DNA of 11,163 nucleotides from an uncultured Lachnospiraceae bacterium. Lineage in GTDB: Bacteria > Bacillota > Clostridia > Lachnospirales > Lachnospiraceae. The position numbers and the translations under genes were made by a program. Every line of letters starts with the position of its first letter. Position 1 is the first letter of the stretch. The notes beneath the pieces were generated by a model that saw only the letters and a program-made list of their open reading frames with translations, did no database searches and was not told where the DNA came from. Positions 1 to 6,380 of this stretch are shown one piece after another. The stretch spans positions 1-11,163 of the forward strand of contig CAMJKC010000042.1 in the NCBI GenBank assembly GCA_946406305.1, given 5' to 3'.

Positions 1-61
1 AAGTTACAACTTTGATTATAACATCAATCCAATTTACAAAATATAAAAATGAATCTACCAT
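1..61 (-). CDS. Start of an unidentified gene, cut by the left edge
   Basis: An ATG at 59-61 is preceded by AAGGA with 7 bases of spacing and opens a frame that stays open to the window edge. It encodes MVDSFLYFVNWIDVIIKVVT, a hydrophobic stretch that looks like the beginning of a membrane protein or of a membrane-anchored N-terminus. An extended -10 element lies about 46 bases upstream. It follows the DUF4153 gene on the same strand. Twenty codons are too few to assign a family; the call rests on the ribosome binding site, the open frame and the sensible composition. Confidence 0.5.
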   Translation of the reverse strand, partial: MVDSFLYFVNWIDVIIKVVT

Positions 62-106
62 TTCTTATTCCTTAGTTAAAATTAGTAGCATTTTATTACA
101 CCATAT

Positions 107-115
107 TTTATATCA
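107..115 (-). promoter_or_regulatory. Candidate extended -10 promoter for the left-edge gene
   Basis: Read on the minus strand the sequence is TGATATAAA, a TGn-extended -10 element about 46 bases before the ATG at 61. No good -35 hexamer is found at the usual distance. In DNA this AT-rich such matches arise by chance, so this is tentative. Confidence 0.25.
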
Positions 116-173
116 AATAATAATTCAGAATCATTTTAATTATAAACATAATAATTTAATACTGCATCTATAA

Positions 174-1367
174 TTAATATGCCTTAAAGATACTATTACA
201 TATTTCTGGGAATTCATAAATATTAATTTTTGGAACATAAAATAACACCAATATCATTATACAAAATACTAAAAAGATATTTTCAAGTTTTACTTTTTTA
301 TTTTGCAATATTTCATCTAAAATATATATCACTAAATATATTATTTCAAACAAGATGAATATCAATCCTACATATCTTGTTGTAGTTATTCCGTACCGAT
401 TTATTCTTATAAAAAGCGACATGATTTGTAAAAAAAGTGCTGGTATAAATGCCATAGGCAAATATTTTATTAATTTATTATAAGTTGATTCTTCAGATAT
501 ACCAAGACTCATAAGAGAAATAGGTAACCCTAAAATAAATAATATCGTACACACAGCATATACTTGATTAGACGGCAATTCAAATTTTATTATAATTCTT
601 ATAAGATAAATATAAAAAATTACAAAACCTATAATTACCATTAGCTGCATTATATATCTAACAAGAATTTTAGCAAATAAACTATGTTCTCCTTCTACAT
701 TCTCTATACTTAAAAAAAATCCCATGACTGTTATCAAAGTAATTGTAAAAATAATTATCTTGCTTACTATAAAATATGGTAAATCCCCAAGTAATCCTTC
801 ATATACGAAAGACAAAACTAAAAAACCTACTCCTGCAACACATTCAATCACAAAAATAAATAATGAGTTTACAAATACTTTCAATAAGTAACTTTTCATA
901 TTTATATTTTTTTCTTTTATAACAAAATATGAAATCAATGACACAATTATTATACCAACTAAAAAAAATCCAAATGCCATCATATCTGGATTTGAATTAT
1001 CTATATATTTAATTGTTGAGCCCAATTTGACAAACAAATAGATAGAAAGTTTATACAATAAATATTCAATTAAAACAATTATGACATAAAATGTTATTTT
1101 TATAATTAAATACTTTTTTTCTAAATTGTCACTACTTTTATCTATTATTTTTTGCTTTATAAAATCTTCATATATAGCAAGAACCTTATCAACCAGAAAA
1201 GAACCCATAGCAATAAATAACAAAATAATAAGTATTTCAAATATTCTTTCTGACTTCATTTTCGCTATTTCAACAATAAATGCTGCAAAAAGTGATATAG
1301 CAACGATTGTAATTGATTCTAATTTGAATTTTTTGATAAAATTTATTACAACTTCTTTTGTTTTCAT
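174..1367 (-). CDS. DUF4153 family multi-pass membrane protein
   Basis: This 397-residue protein is almost wholly hydrophobic, with about ten predicted transmembrane helices and a short basic N-terminus. The second half carries features I associate with DUF4153: a helix with YIYLIRIIIKFELP, then a polar loop, then RINRYGITTTRY followed by two closing helices. The ATG at 1365-1367 has a very strong ribosome binding site, AAGGAGG, 7 bases upstream, which fixes the start. The biochemical role of DUF4153 proteins is not established. The gene is separated by 103 bases from the upstream DUF3795 gene, and I see no terminator or convincing promoter in that gap, so the two may be cotranscribed. Nothing links it functionally to the redox cluster further right. 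Confidence 0.75.
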   Translation of the reverse strand: MKTKEVVINFIKKFKLESITIVAISLFAAFIVEIAKMKSERIFEILIILLFIAMGSFLVDKVLAIYEDFIKQKIIDKSSDNLEKKYLIIKITFYVIIVLIEYLLYKLSIYLFVKLGSTIKYIDNSNPDMMAFGFFLVGIIIVSLISYFVIKEKNINMKSYLLKVFVNSLFIFVIECVAGVGFLVLSFVYEGLLGDLPYFIVSKIIIFTITLITVMGFFLSIENVEGEHSLFAKILVRYIMQLMVIIGFVIFYIYLIRIIIKFELPSNQVYAVCTILFILGLPISLMSLGISEESTYNKLIKYLPMAFIPALFLQIMSLFIRINRYGITTTRYVGLIFILFEIIYLVIYILDEILQNKKVKLENIFLVFCIMILVLFYVPKINIYEFPEICNSIFKAY

Positions 1368-1470
1368 TCTGTGACCTCCTTAAAAAACATTAAAATTTTT
1401 CCATATTTTTTTGTTTTATATTTTCCCATTGTCTATTTTCTATTTATTACTATACCTGTACACATACTGT

Positions 1471-1806
1471 TTACCCTTTCTTTAAGTCATCCAATGCTTC
1501 ATTATTATTTTTTATTGTCATTTTAATTTTGTCACAAGTTTTAATATCTTCGCAACTTCCACAAGTTTCTAATTTTTTACTCATGGCACATTGTCTAATT
1601 TGACACATTGACTCGCAAAAAGGAGTTTTGACTCCATCTATTCTACAGCCCACACAATTAATCATTTCTTCTGTTATGTAAGCTTTATTCAATTCAGACC
1701 ATTTTTTTGCCACTTCTTTCCTCAAATTATTATCATTATTTTTTGTAGCTATTCTTGCCTCACATTTTTCACAATCAAGTCCACAATATGCAATATACCT
1801 ATTCAT
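1471..1806 (-). CDS. DUF3795 family cysteine-rich small protein
   Basis: The 111-residue protein has the DUF3795 pattern. It begins AYCGLDCEKCEA (Cys8, Cys12, Cys15), continues with an INCVGC pair, then FCESMCQIRQCA, and ends with a TCGSC and a TCDKI cysteine. That is eleven cysteines in a short soluble protein with no signal peptide, consistent with a zinc- or iron-sulfur-binding cytosolic protein. The family has no firmly assigned function. The ATG at 1804-1806 is preceded by GAGGGG. A perfect 13-bp palindrome lies just upstream, which suggests regulation by a dimeric repressor. The gene lies 70 bases after another zinc-ribbon gene (RNHCP). Confidence 0.85.
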   Translation of the reverse strand: MNRYIAYCGLDCEKCEARIATKNNDNNLRKEVAKKWSELNKAYITEEMINCVGCRIDGVKTPFCESMCQIRQCAMSKKLETCGSCEDIKTCDKIKMTIKNNNEALDDLKKG

Positions 1807-1824
1807 AAGTCCCCTCTTTTTTTA

Positions 1825-1858
1825 ATATACCGATACACTGATAAATGTATCGGTATAT
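1825..1858. promoter_or_regulatory. Perfect 13-bp palindrome, candidate repressor operator
   Basis: ATATACCGATACA at 1825-1837 is the exact reverse complement of 1846-1858, with an 8-base spacer (CTGATAAA). It lies between the RNHCP stop and the DUF3795 start, ending about 18 bases before that ATG on the minus strand. Neither side carries a T-run in the direction of transcription, so it is unlikely to be a terminator. The ACCGATA/TATCGGT half-sites resemble operators of TetR-like dimeric repressors. A weak promoter (GATACA, 17 bases, TATATT) would overlap it. I saw no second copy in the window. Confidence 0.5.
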
Positions 1859-1876
1859 AATAATACTAAATGTTAT

Positions 1877-2254
1877 CTATTCTATAATTCTTTCAATCGG
1901 AAAAGGTATGGATGAAATCGGTTTCATAGCAAGTGATATAAGCTTAAGTGAATTATCATCAAATGCAATTCTATTTGCACTAAGTTTACCACAAGTCTTA
2001 CATCTATGTATAATTGCCCACTCTCCATTTCTTTTCACCCACACTGATATAGGTTCCATTATCCCTTTACAAGATGATTGTCTATCACCTTTGTTATTAT
2101 CAACATGTATACTTGTTAAACAATATGGACAATGATTTCTTTGTTTGCCACCATTGTTTAATTGTTTTACAAATTTTCCACAGACTTTACAAACAAAACC
2201 ATCACAACTATTCTCATAGTTTTTGTTAATGCTTTTATAAATTTTTTTACCCAT
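1877..2254 (-). CDS. RNHCP domain zinc-ribbon protein
   Basis: This 125-residue soluble protein contains the eponymous motif of the RNHCP family, RNHCPYC at residues 39-45, followed by LTSIHVD. Three cysteine knuckles are visible: CKVC at 22-25, CPYC at 42-45 and CKTC at 85-88, with further cysteines at 17 and 62. Together they can form two zinc ribbons. The family's molecular function is not known to me; a nucleic-acid or ribosome-related role is only a guess from the fold. The ATG has GGAGGTT upstream with 7-9 bases of spacing. The gene has its own promoter next to the upstream terminator and an unusually structured leader of about 130 bases, described separately. It appears independent of the flavin gene cluster. 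Confidence 0.88.
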   Translation of the reverse strand: MGKKIYKSINKNYENSCDGFVCKVCGKFVKQLNNGGKQRNHCPYCLTSIHVDNNKGDRQSSCKGIMEPISVWVKRNGEWAIIHRCKTCGKLSANRIAFDDNSLKLISLAMKPISSIPFPIERIIE

Positions 2255-2261
2255 AGGGTAT

Positions 2262-2328
2262 AACCTCCAAAAAGTTCTTTTTTTTACTTTTGAGAGGTTT
2301 ATTTGAATGTAGATAAACCTCTCGGTTA
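2262..2328 (-). promoter_or_regulatory. Structured leader of the RNHCP gene with alternative pairings
   Basis: The minus-strand RNA contains a perfect 11-bp hairpin, GAGAGGTTTAT (2323-2313) with ATAAACCTCTC (2302-2292) around a 10-base loop. AACCTC within its 3' arm (2299-2294) is also complementary to GAGGTT in the RNHCP ribosome binding site (2267-2262). The 5' arm can in turn pair with the preceding AACC to form a small AACC-GAGA-GGTT stem (2327-2316) that overlaps the stop codon of an upstream short ORF. These pairings exclude one another, the layout expected of translational attenuation. No T-run follows, so it is not a terminator. The pairings are seen in the sequence; their regulatory use is inferred. 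Confidence 0.5.
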
Positions 2329-2364
2329 TACTACACTCTCCATTAATTCATAATAAATATTCAA
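2326..2364 (-). CDS. Possible 12-residue leader peptide upstream of the RNHCP gene
   Basis: AGGAG at 2377-2373 is followed after 8 bases by a TTG that opens a 12-codon frame reading MNIYYELMESVV, with TAA at 2328-2326. Another in-frame TTG two codons earlier is too close to the AGGAG. The stop lies 2 bases before the 5' arm of the leader hairpin, so a ribosome finishing this ORF would cover that arm. The start is non-ATG and the ORF is very short, so the evidence is mainly the ribosome binding site and its position. Confidence 0.35.
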   Translation of the reverse strand: MNIYYELMESVV

Positions 2365-2393
2365 AAACAATTCTCCTAATATTGATTAGTTGT

Positions 2394-2402
2394 ATTATAT
2401 CA
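2394..2402 (-). promoter_or_regulatory. Extended -10 promoter for the RNHCP gene
   Basis: The minus strand reads TGATATAAT, a perfect TATAAT with the TGn extension. The expected -35 position falls in the T-run of the upstream terminator and is poor, as is usual for extended -10 promoters. Initiation would occur near 2387 and give a leader of about 130 bases that includes the short ORF and the hairpin. Confidence 0.55.
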
Positions 2403-2414
2403 TATTACCCAAAC

Positions 2415-2453
2415 AAAAAAAACACTTTATTGAAATTTATAAAGTGTTTTTTT
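2415..2453 (-). terminator. Rho-independent terminator after the nitroreductase gene
   Basis: AACACTTTAT at 2421-2430 and ATAAAGTGTT at 2439-2448 form a perfect 10-bp stem with an 8-base loop. On the minus strand the stem is followed by a run of eight T residues that continues the stem sequence. It begins about 10 bases after the nitroreductase stop codon. Because A and T runs flank it symmetrically it could act in both directions, but no plus-strand gene ends here. It marks the end of the redox gene cluster. Confidence 0.88.
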
Positions 2454-2463
2454 ACATTTCTCA

Positions 2464-2988
2464 TCAAATATACTTAACAAATGTCTCCATTTCATTCCTT
2501 TTAAAGTGCCAAGCATTTGGTTTTGAGTTTTCATTTGGATAGCCAAGTCCAAGCATCATAACTGGTATAATGTTGTCTGGTAGTTCAAATACTTCTTGAA
2601 CTGTTTTTGCATCAAAGCCTCTAATCCAAATGGTATGGACTCCAAGTTCTTCCGCTTCATACATCATAGTTGTAGCAGCAATACTCACATCTTGGTCACC
2701 TGAATTATAATTAGGAAGCAGTCTATCATTTGGTTGTGTCCATACTACATTTTTGTCATAACACATAAGTATCATAACTGGGACATTATAATGAAATTTT
2801 GTTACAGATTTTAATTTTACCATTCCTTCATCACTACTAATTACAAAAAATCTCTGTGGTTGATAATTACACGCTGTAGGAACTATTCTTCCTGCTTCAA
2901 GTATCTTATCAAGTTTTTCCTTTTCAACTTTTTTACTACTAAAAAATCTTTCTGAAAATCTATTTTTTGCTAATTCTAAAAAATCCAT
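2464..2988 (-). CDS. Nitroreductase family protein
   Basis: The 174-residue protein is a compact member of the FMN-dependent nitroreductase family. It has the N-terminal NRFSER segment (residues 9-14) that contacts FMN phosphate, the PTACNYQPQRF segment (37-47), and the helix DQDVSIAATTMMYEAEELG that forms part of the dimer and flavin site, followed by the C-terminal LGLGYPNE loop. It is expected to be a cytosolic homodimer that reduces nitroaromatics, quinones or related compounds with NAD(P)H or another electron donor. The ATG is preceded by AGAGGTAAT, a good ribosome binding site. It is the last gene before the terminator and is 184 bases from the upstream DUF4405 fusion gene, with a possible promoter of its own in that gap. 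The real substrate cannot be read from the sequence. Confidence 0.9.
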   Translation of the reverse strand: MDFLELAKNRFSERFFSSKKVEKEKLDKILEAGRIVPTACNYQPQRFFVISSDEGMVKLKSVTKFHYNVPVMILMCYDKNVVWTQPNDRLLPNYNSGDQDVSIAATTMMYEAEELGVHTIWIRGFDAKTVQEVFELPDNIIPVMMLGLGYPNENSKPNAWHFKRNEMETFVKYI

Positions 2989-3037
2989 ATTACCTCTAAC
3001 CTTTTATACTTATTGTATTATACTTATATCTACATCC

Positions 3038-3065
3038 ATATTATCATTGTTTGTAAAATTCTCAA
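3038..3065 (-). promoter_or_regulatory. Candidate promoter for the nitroreductase gene
   Basis: On the minus strand TTGAGA (3065-3060) is separated by 16 bases from TAATAT (3043-3038), which carries a TGn extension. The ATG of the nitroreductase gene lies 50 bases further on. The whole 184-base gap 2989-3172 otherwise shows no terminator and no convincing gene. Confidence 0.35.
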
Positions 3066-3172
3066 GTCCAGTTTCAAATTTCTTAAATTTCATTTTTTAT
3101 TTAATATCTAATTATAATTTCATTCTCATTAAATCAAACTTTTTAATTTACATTTAATTTAATTATATTGAA

Positions 3173-5401
3173 TTATTGTTTATTAATATCATTATCAACA
3201 AGCCACTTATTTACATCCTCTGAAAGTGAGCTTCCACCTGAATAATGAACAGATAGACCTTTACCTATTTTAGAATTTGGTGCAAGTTTTGAAATCGCTG
3301 TTATGCTTTGCCCAAATCTTCCACCACCATGTGAACAAAATGGTATTATGGTTTTATTTTCAAAATTATATTTCTCTAAAAATGTTGCTATTGGCATTGG
3401 TATTGATGCCCACCAGTTAGGGTAACCAAGTAATATAGTGTCATAGTCATCAAAATTCTTTACTTCATCAGAAAGTTCTGGTCTTCTTTGATAGTGTTGG
3501 TCATCTTGTGCTTCCATCAAAACTGTATTGTAATCACTTGAATATGCTTTTTTAGGTTTTATTTCAAATATATCTGCACCAATTTGATTTTTTATTTCAT
3601 TTGCTACACCTCTTGTATTACCACTCCAAGAAAAATATGCTATTAAGATTTTATTGCTTGAAGAATTATTGTTAAGCAAATTTATTGTTATTTCATTTCT
3701 ATCTTTAACTTCTGCATTTCTAACAAGTCTTACACCTAAATTATAACTCTTAAAAGTATCTTCTGCTGCTGCTCTATATGCACTTCTCATATTTTTTGCA
3801 AAGTCATTCCACCCACCACCTCTATATACATGTCTTGTGCCACTCACTGGTCCGACTGGGTCTATATTGTCATTTTCATTATATGGAGCATAAAAATCAA
3901 AACACCATTCATTAACATTTCCATGCATATCATAAATGCCAAATTTATTTGGTGTGAAACTACCAACTTCTACTGTATGTCCTCTATAAGTTCCAGGTTT
4001 TGCTTCCAAAACATCATCATTAAAATAATTCTCTTCTATCTCATAAGGATAATGTCCATAAAAATTTGCATCATTTGCATCAAGTGATTTTTCCAAATTA
4101 AATGGTGTGTTTGTCCCTGCCCTACAAGCATATTCCCATTCTGCTTCAGTTGGAAGACGATACCCATTTGCATCTTGAATCCACTTAATATAATTATCAC
4201 CGATTTCATAGCAAGGTGTAAGATTCATTTTTAAACTTTTTTCATTTGCGAATTTTATCGCATCTATAAAACTTATATTTTCAACTGGTAAATTGTCACC
4301 TTTAAATTCACTTGGGTTATCGTGCATTATTTCTTCATATTCTTTTTGAGTTGTCTCATATTTATCAATGTAAAATGGTGAAACAGTGACTTCGTGTAAT
4401 AACTCGTCATCTATTCTCCAGTTCTCACTTTCAGGACTTCCCATTAAAAAGCTTCCACCATCTATTTTTATAAACCCATCATCAACTTCTACAATATCAT
4501 TTTTTTGCAAATCAATATTATTTTCATTAGTTTGATTATTATTTATGTTTTCCACATTATTATTTTTAACCATTTTTTCTTGTTCATTTGTTTCTGATAA
4601 ATTATTATCTACTAATTCTTCACTAAATGAAGTTTCTACATTTGAAATTGCATTACTTTGCCACGAATTATTAAAATCATCTTGCCCACTTGACATATTT
4701 ATAACAAAACCAATTATTAAAGCGGACATTATATATACTAAATGTTTTAAAATGTCATTATTATTTTTTCCAAGCATTTTTATAATACTTACTATGTTAT
4801 GACCTATAAATATAAAACTTATAATCATCATGACATTTTCTAAAAAAACAAGTGCTGCAGGTTTTTCATAATCTAAAAATGCAAAATGTGTTTTAAATGT
4901 AATGTAATTTATAATTCCACTTTTCAAAAACAAGAAAACCCCATATCCAGCAATAATAGTAAATAAAGCTGTCAAAACTTTTTTAATATTAATTAGAATT
5001 TTCGCAGCCATAGCACTTACATGAAGTCCAATGTGTAGTCCCATAAGTATAAATGACCAATATGAGAATGCTAAATGCATAATTCTTGCAGTATTTACAT
5101 TTATTAAACTATATAAAAATGGAACTGCATGATTACTCATTGATATACCAGAAATTGCAGTGAGTGTAAATGAAATCAAAAGCAATACATTTATTACCGT
5201 GCTAAATACTCTAAATCTTTGATAATTCCCTTTAAATACTGCTATGTACCATTTTCTATTTAAAACTTGATGAACAATCACAAGTAATACCATTACTATT
5301 CCAATCCACTCATGCACTGCTTCTCCAGTTACCTGATAAGCCATAAGTGGTATTAGAACAACACTCATCAACATATCTATAATTCTTTTTAACTTATTCA
5401 T
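3173..5401 (-). CDS. DUF4405 membrane domain - SUMF1-like domain - flavodoxin fusion
   Basis: This 742-residue protein joins three modules. Residues 1-237 are a DUF4405-type membrane domain of about seven helices with several membrane-associated histidines (His30, 44, 109, 123, 127), which could ligate b-type heme. An Asn/Glu-rich linker spans about 238-305. Residues 306-562 form a SUMF1/formylglycine-enzyme-like domain with the hallmarks GGSFLMGS, RLPTEAEWEYACRAG, HGNVNEWC, YRGGGW and NLGVRLVR. Residues 584-742 are a flavodoxin with the FMN phosphate loop SWSGNTR (591-597) and GYPNWW. Basic loops at 49-65, 134-141 and 208-220 place the N-terminus inside and, after seven helices, both soluble domains outside. 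The ATG has GAGGTC upstream. The gene follows the flavodoxin lipoprotein by 36 bases. The electron-transfer role is inferred. Confidence 0.85.
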   Translation of the reverse strand: MNKLKRIIDMLMSVVLIPLMAYQVTGEAVHEWIGIVMVLLVIVHQVLNRKWYIAVFKGNYQRFRVFSTVINVLLLISFTLTAISGISMSNHAVPFLYSLINVNTARIMHLAFSYWSFILMGLHIGLHVSAMAAKILINIKKVLTALFTIIAGYGVFLFLKSGIINYITFKTHFAFLDYEKPAALVFLENVMMIISFIFIGHNIVSIIKMLGKNNNDILKHLVYIMSALIIGFVINMSSGQDDFNNSWQSNAISNVETSFSEELVDNNLSETNEQEKMVKNNNVENINNNQTNENNIDLQKNDIVEVDDGFIKIDGGSFLMGSPESENWRIDDELLHEVTVSPFYIDKYETTQKEYEEIMHDNPSEFKGDNLPVENISFIDAIKFANEKSLKMNLTPCYEIGDNYIKWIQDANGYRLPTEAEWEYACRAGTNTPFNLEKSLDANDANFYGHYPYEIEENYFNDDVLEAKPGTYRGHTVEVGSFTPNKFGIYDMHGNVNEWCFDFYAPYNENDNIDPVGPVSGTRHVYRGGGWNDFAKNMRSAYRAAAEDTFKSYNLGVRLVRNAEVKDRNEITINLLNNNSSSNKILIAYFSWSGNTRGVANEIKNQIGADIFEIKPKKAYSSDYNTVLMEAQDDQHYQRRPELSDEVKNFDDYDTILLGYPNWWASIPMPIATFLEKYNFENKTIIPFCSHGGGRFGQSITAISKLAPNSKIGKGLSVHYSGGSSLSEDVNKWLVDNDINKQ

Positions 5402-5437
5402 CTATGACCTCAACAATTTTAATTCACTTATACTTTT

Positions 5438-6214
5438 TTATTTATTACTATCAATAAAATTTTGAATACTATTTGTGTCGGCACTGCTACTCAATCTCTC
5501 ACCATTTACAAAATTTCCACTTCCTGCAAGAGTTGAAAGATTGCTACCACTTCTACCTATTCCACTACCACCTGATGTGCAAAATGGTATAACTTTCTTT
5601 CCATCAAAATTATATTTCTCTACAAAAGTAGCCATAATTCTTGGTGCATCTCCCCACCAAATAGGATATCCAAGATAAATTGTATTATACTTTGTTAAAT
5701 CTATATCACTACTACCTATTTCTGGACGAGCATTTTCATCATTCATTTCTATAGATGTTCTACTATTATTATCATGCCAATCTAAATCAGCACTACTGTA
5801 AGGGTCTTTTGGCACTATCTCATAAATATCAGCACTTGTAAGCTCAGCTATTTTTTCTGCTACTTTTTTTGTTGTCCCTGTTGCTGAAAAATATGCTACT
5901 AAAATTTCACTCTCTGACATATTATCCACCTCATTCTCTTCAGTTGTTTCTTTTGACTCTTCTTCAACATTAACTTCATTTATTTCAGTTGTCTCTTCAA
6001 CCACTTCAGTTGTCTCTTCAACCACTTCAGTTGTTTCTTTTATTACTTCAGTTGTCTCTAATTTTGTTTCAACAGTAGTTGTCTCATTTATTATAGTTGT
6101 AGTTTCAACACTGTTATTTGCTGCTACACTATTTTGACTTGTATTGCTACAAGAAGACATAAGTATTACATTACATGCTACTAAACTAAATAATATTAAT
6201 TTTAAATTTTTCAT
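5438..6214 (-). CDS. Flavodoxin lipoprotein with Thr/Glu-rich stalk
   Basis: Residues 1-22 are a lipoprotein signal sequence ending LMSSC, with Cys22 as the likely lipidated residue. Residues 23-98 are a low-complexity Thr/Glu/Val stalk encoded partly by 21-bp repeats. Residues 103-258 are a complete flavodoxin domain with the FMN phosphate loop SATGTTK and the GYPIWWGDAPR and PFCTSGGSGIG loops, close in sequence to the flavodoxin at the end of the next gene. The protein should be tethered on the outer face of the membrane. The ATG at 6212-6214 has no ribosome binding site nearby, only an AAAGGAG about 65 bases upstream. In contrast Met99, at the start of the flavodoxin domain, has GAGGTG 7 bases before it, so a 160-residue cytosolic form is possible. 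Confidence 0.87.
   Translation of the reverse strand: MKNLKLILFSLVACNVILMSSCSNTSQNSVAANNSVETTTIINETTTVETKLETTEVIKETTEVVEETTEVVEETTEINEVNVEEESKETTEENEVDNMSESEILVAYFSATGTTKKVAEKIAELTSADIYEIVPKDPYSSADLDWHDNNSRTSIEMNDENARPEIGSSDIDLTKYNTIYLGYPIWWGDAPRIMATFVEKYNFDGKKVIPFCTSGGSGIGRSGSNLSTLAGSGNFVNGERLSSSADTNSIQNFIDSNK
5920..5932 (-). promoter_or_regulatory. Internal ribosome binding site and ATG at the flavodoxin domain
   Basis: On the minus strand GAGGTG (5932-5927) is followed after 6 bases by the in-frame ATG of Met99. GAGGTG is an exact match to the anti-Shine-Dalgarno complement. Initiation here would give a 160-residue protein (5438-5920), the normal size of a cytosolic flavodoxin, without signal sequence or stalk. 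Confidence 0.45.
5984..6067 (-). repeat. Four 21-bp tandem repeats in the stalk of the flavodoxin lipoprotein
   Basis: Units start at 5984, 6005, 6026 and 6047. The first two are identical and the others have diverged. Each unit keeps the reading frame and encodes seven residues, with consensus EETTEVV on the minus strand. Copy number can change without frameshift, so the stalk length may vary between strains. Confidence 0.75.
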
Positions 6215-6380
6215 TTTTTTAACTGCATAATATAGTTTTTTGATTTATTTATAAAAACCAATAACTTATTACACTTTCTCCTTTCTTAAATTTATTAACA
6301 CCTATAAAAAATTTTAGGTTCTTTTATTCTATATTTATAATACATTTCAATTTTTAATGCTAACTGTAAATAGTTTTTAA
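6215..6380 (-). other. Intergenic gap between the ABM gene and the flavodoxin lipoprotein gene
   Basis: This 166-base gap is the largest break inside the redox cluster. It has no GC-rich terminator. A TTGAAA could serve as a -35 element, but no good -10 is correctly spaced. AAAGGAG at 6284-6278 has no start codon at normal spacing. A frame of 16 codons (TTG at 6261, internal ATG at 6228) ends in TGA overlapping the lipoprotein ATG as ATGA. The gap may hold a second promoter and a translationally coupled leader; neither is proven. Confidence 0.3.

Noticed and set aside
1845..2135. A 96-codon open frame on the plus strand.
   Set aside because: It lies entirely antisense to the RNHCP gene apart from its first bases. 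It has no ribosome binding site, and its sequence shows no family features; it is a shadow of the real gene.
3010..3093. A 27-codon frame (MKFKKFETGLENF...) on the minus strand in the gap before the nitroreductase gene.
   Set aside because: It has no ribosome binding site, and it spans the best promoter candidate for the nitroreductase gene. Its composition is protein-like, but nothing else supports it.
3830..4087. Plus-strand open frames inside the large fusion gene (also 4545-4802), the flavodoxin gene (5475-5678), the CMD-cupin gene (6895-7098) and the DUF362 gene (9004-9225).
   Set aside because: All are antisense to well-supported genes and lack start signals and recognisable domains.
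3173..5401. Formylglycine-generating enzyme activity for the SUMF1-like domain, with a partner sulfatase.
   Set aside because: The catalytic cysteines are missing and no sulfatase is present; only the fold assignment is kept.
6301..6320. Inverted repeat ACCTA...TAGGT in the gap after the ABM gene, considered as a terminator.
   Set aside because: The stem is only five pairs with an internal mismatch, is AT-rich and has no following T-run on the minus strand.
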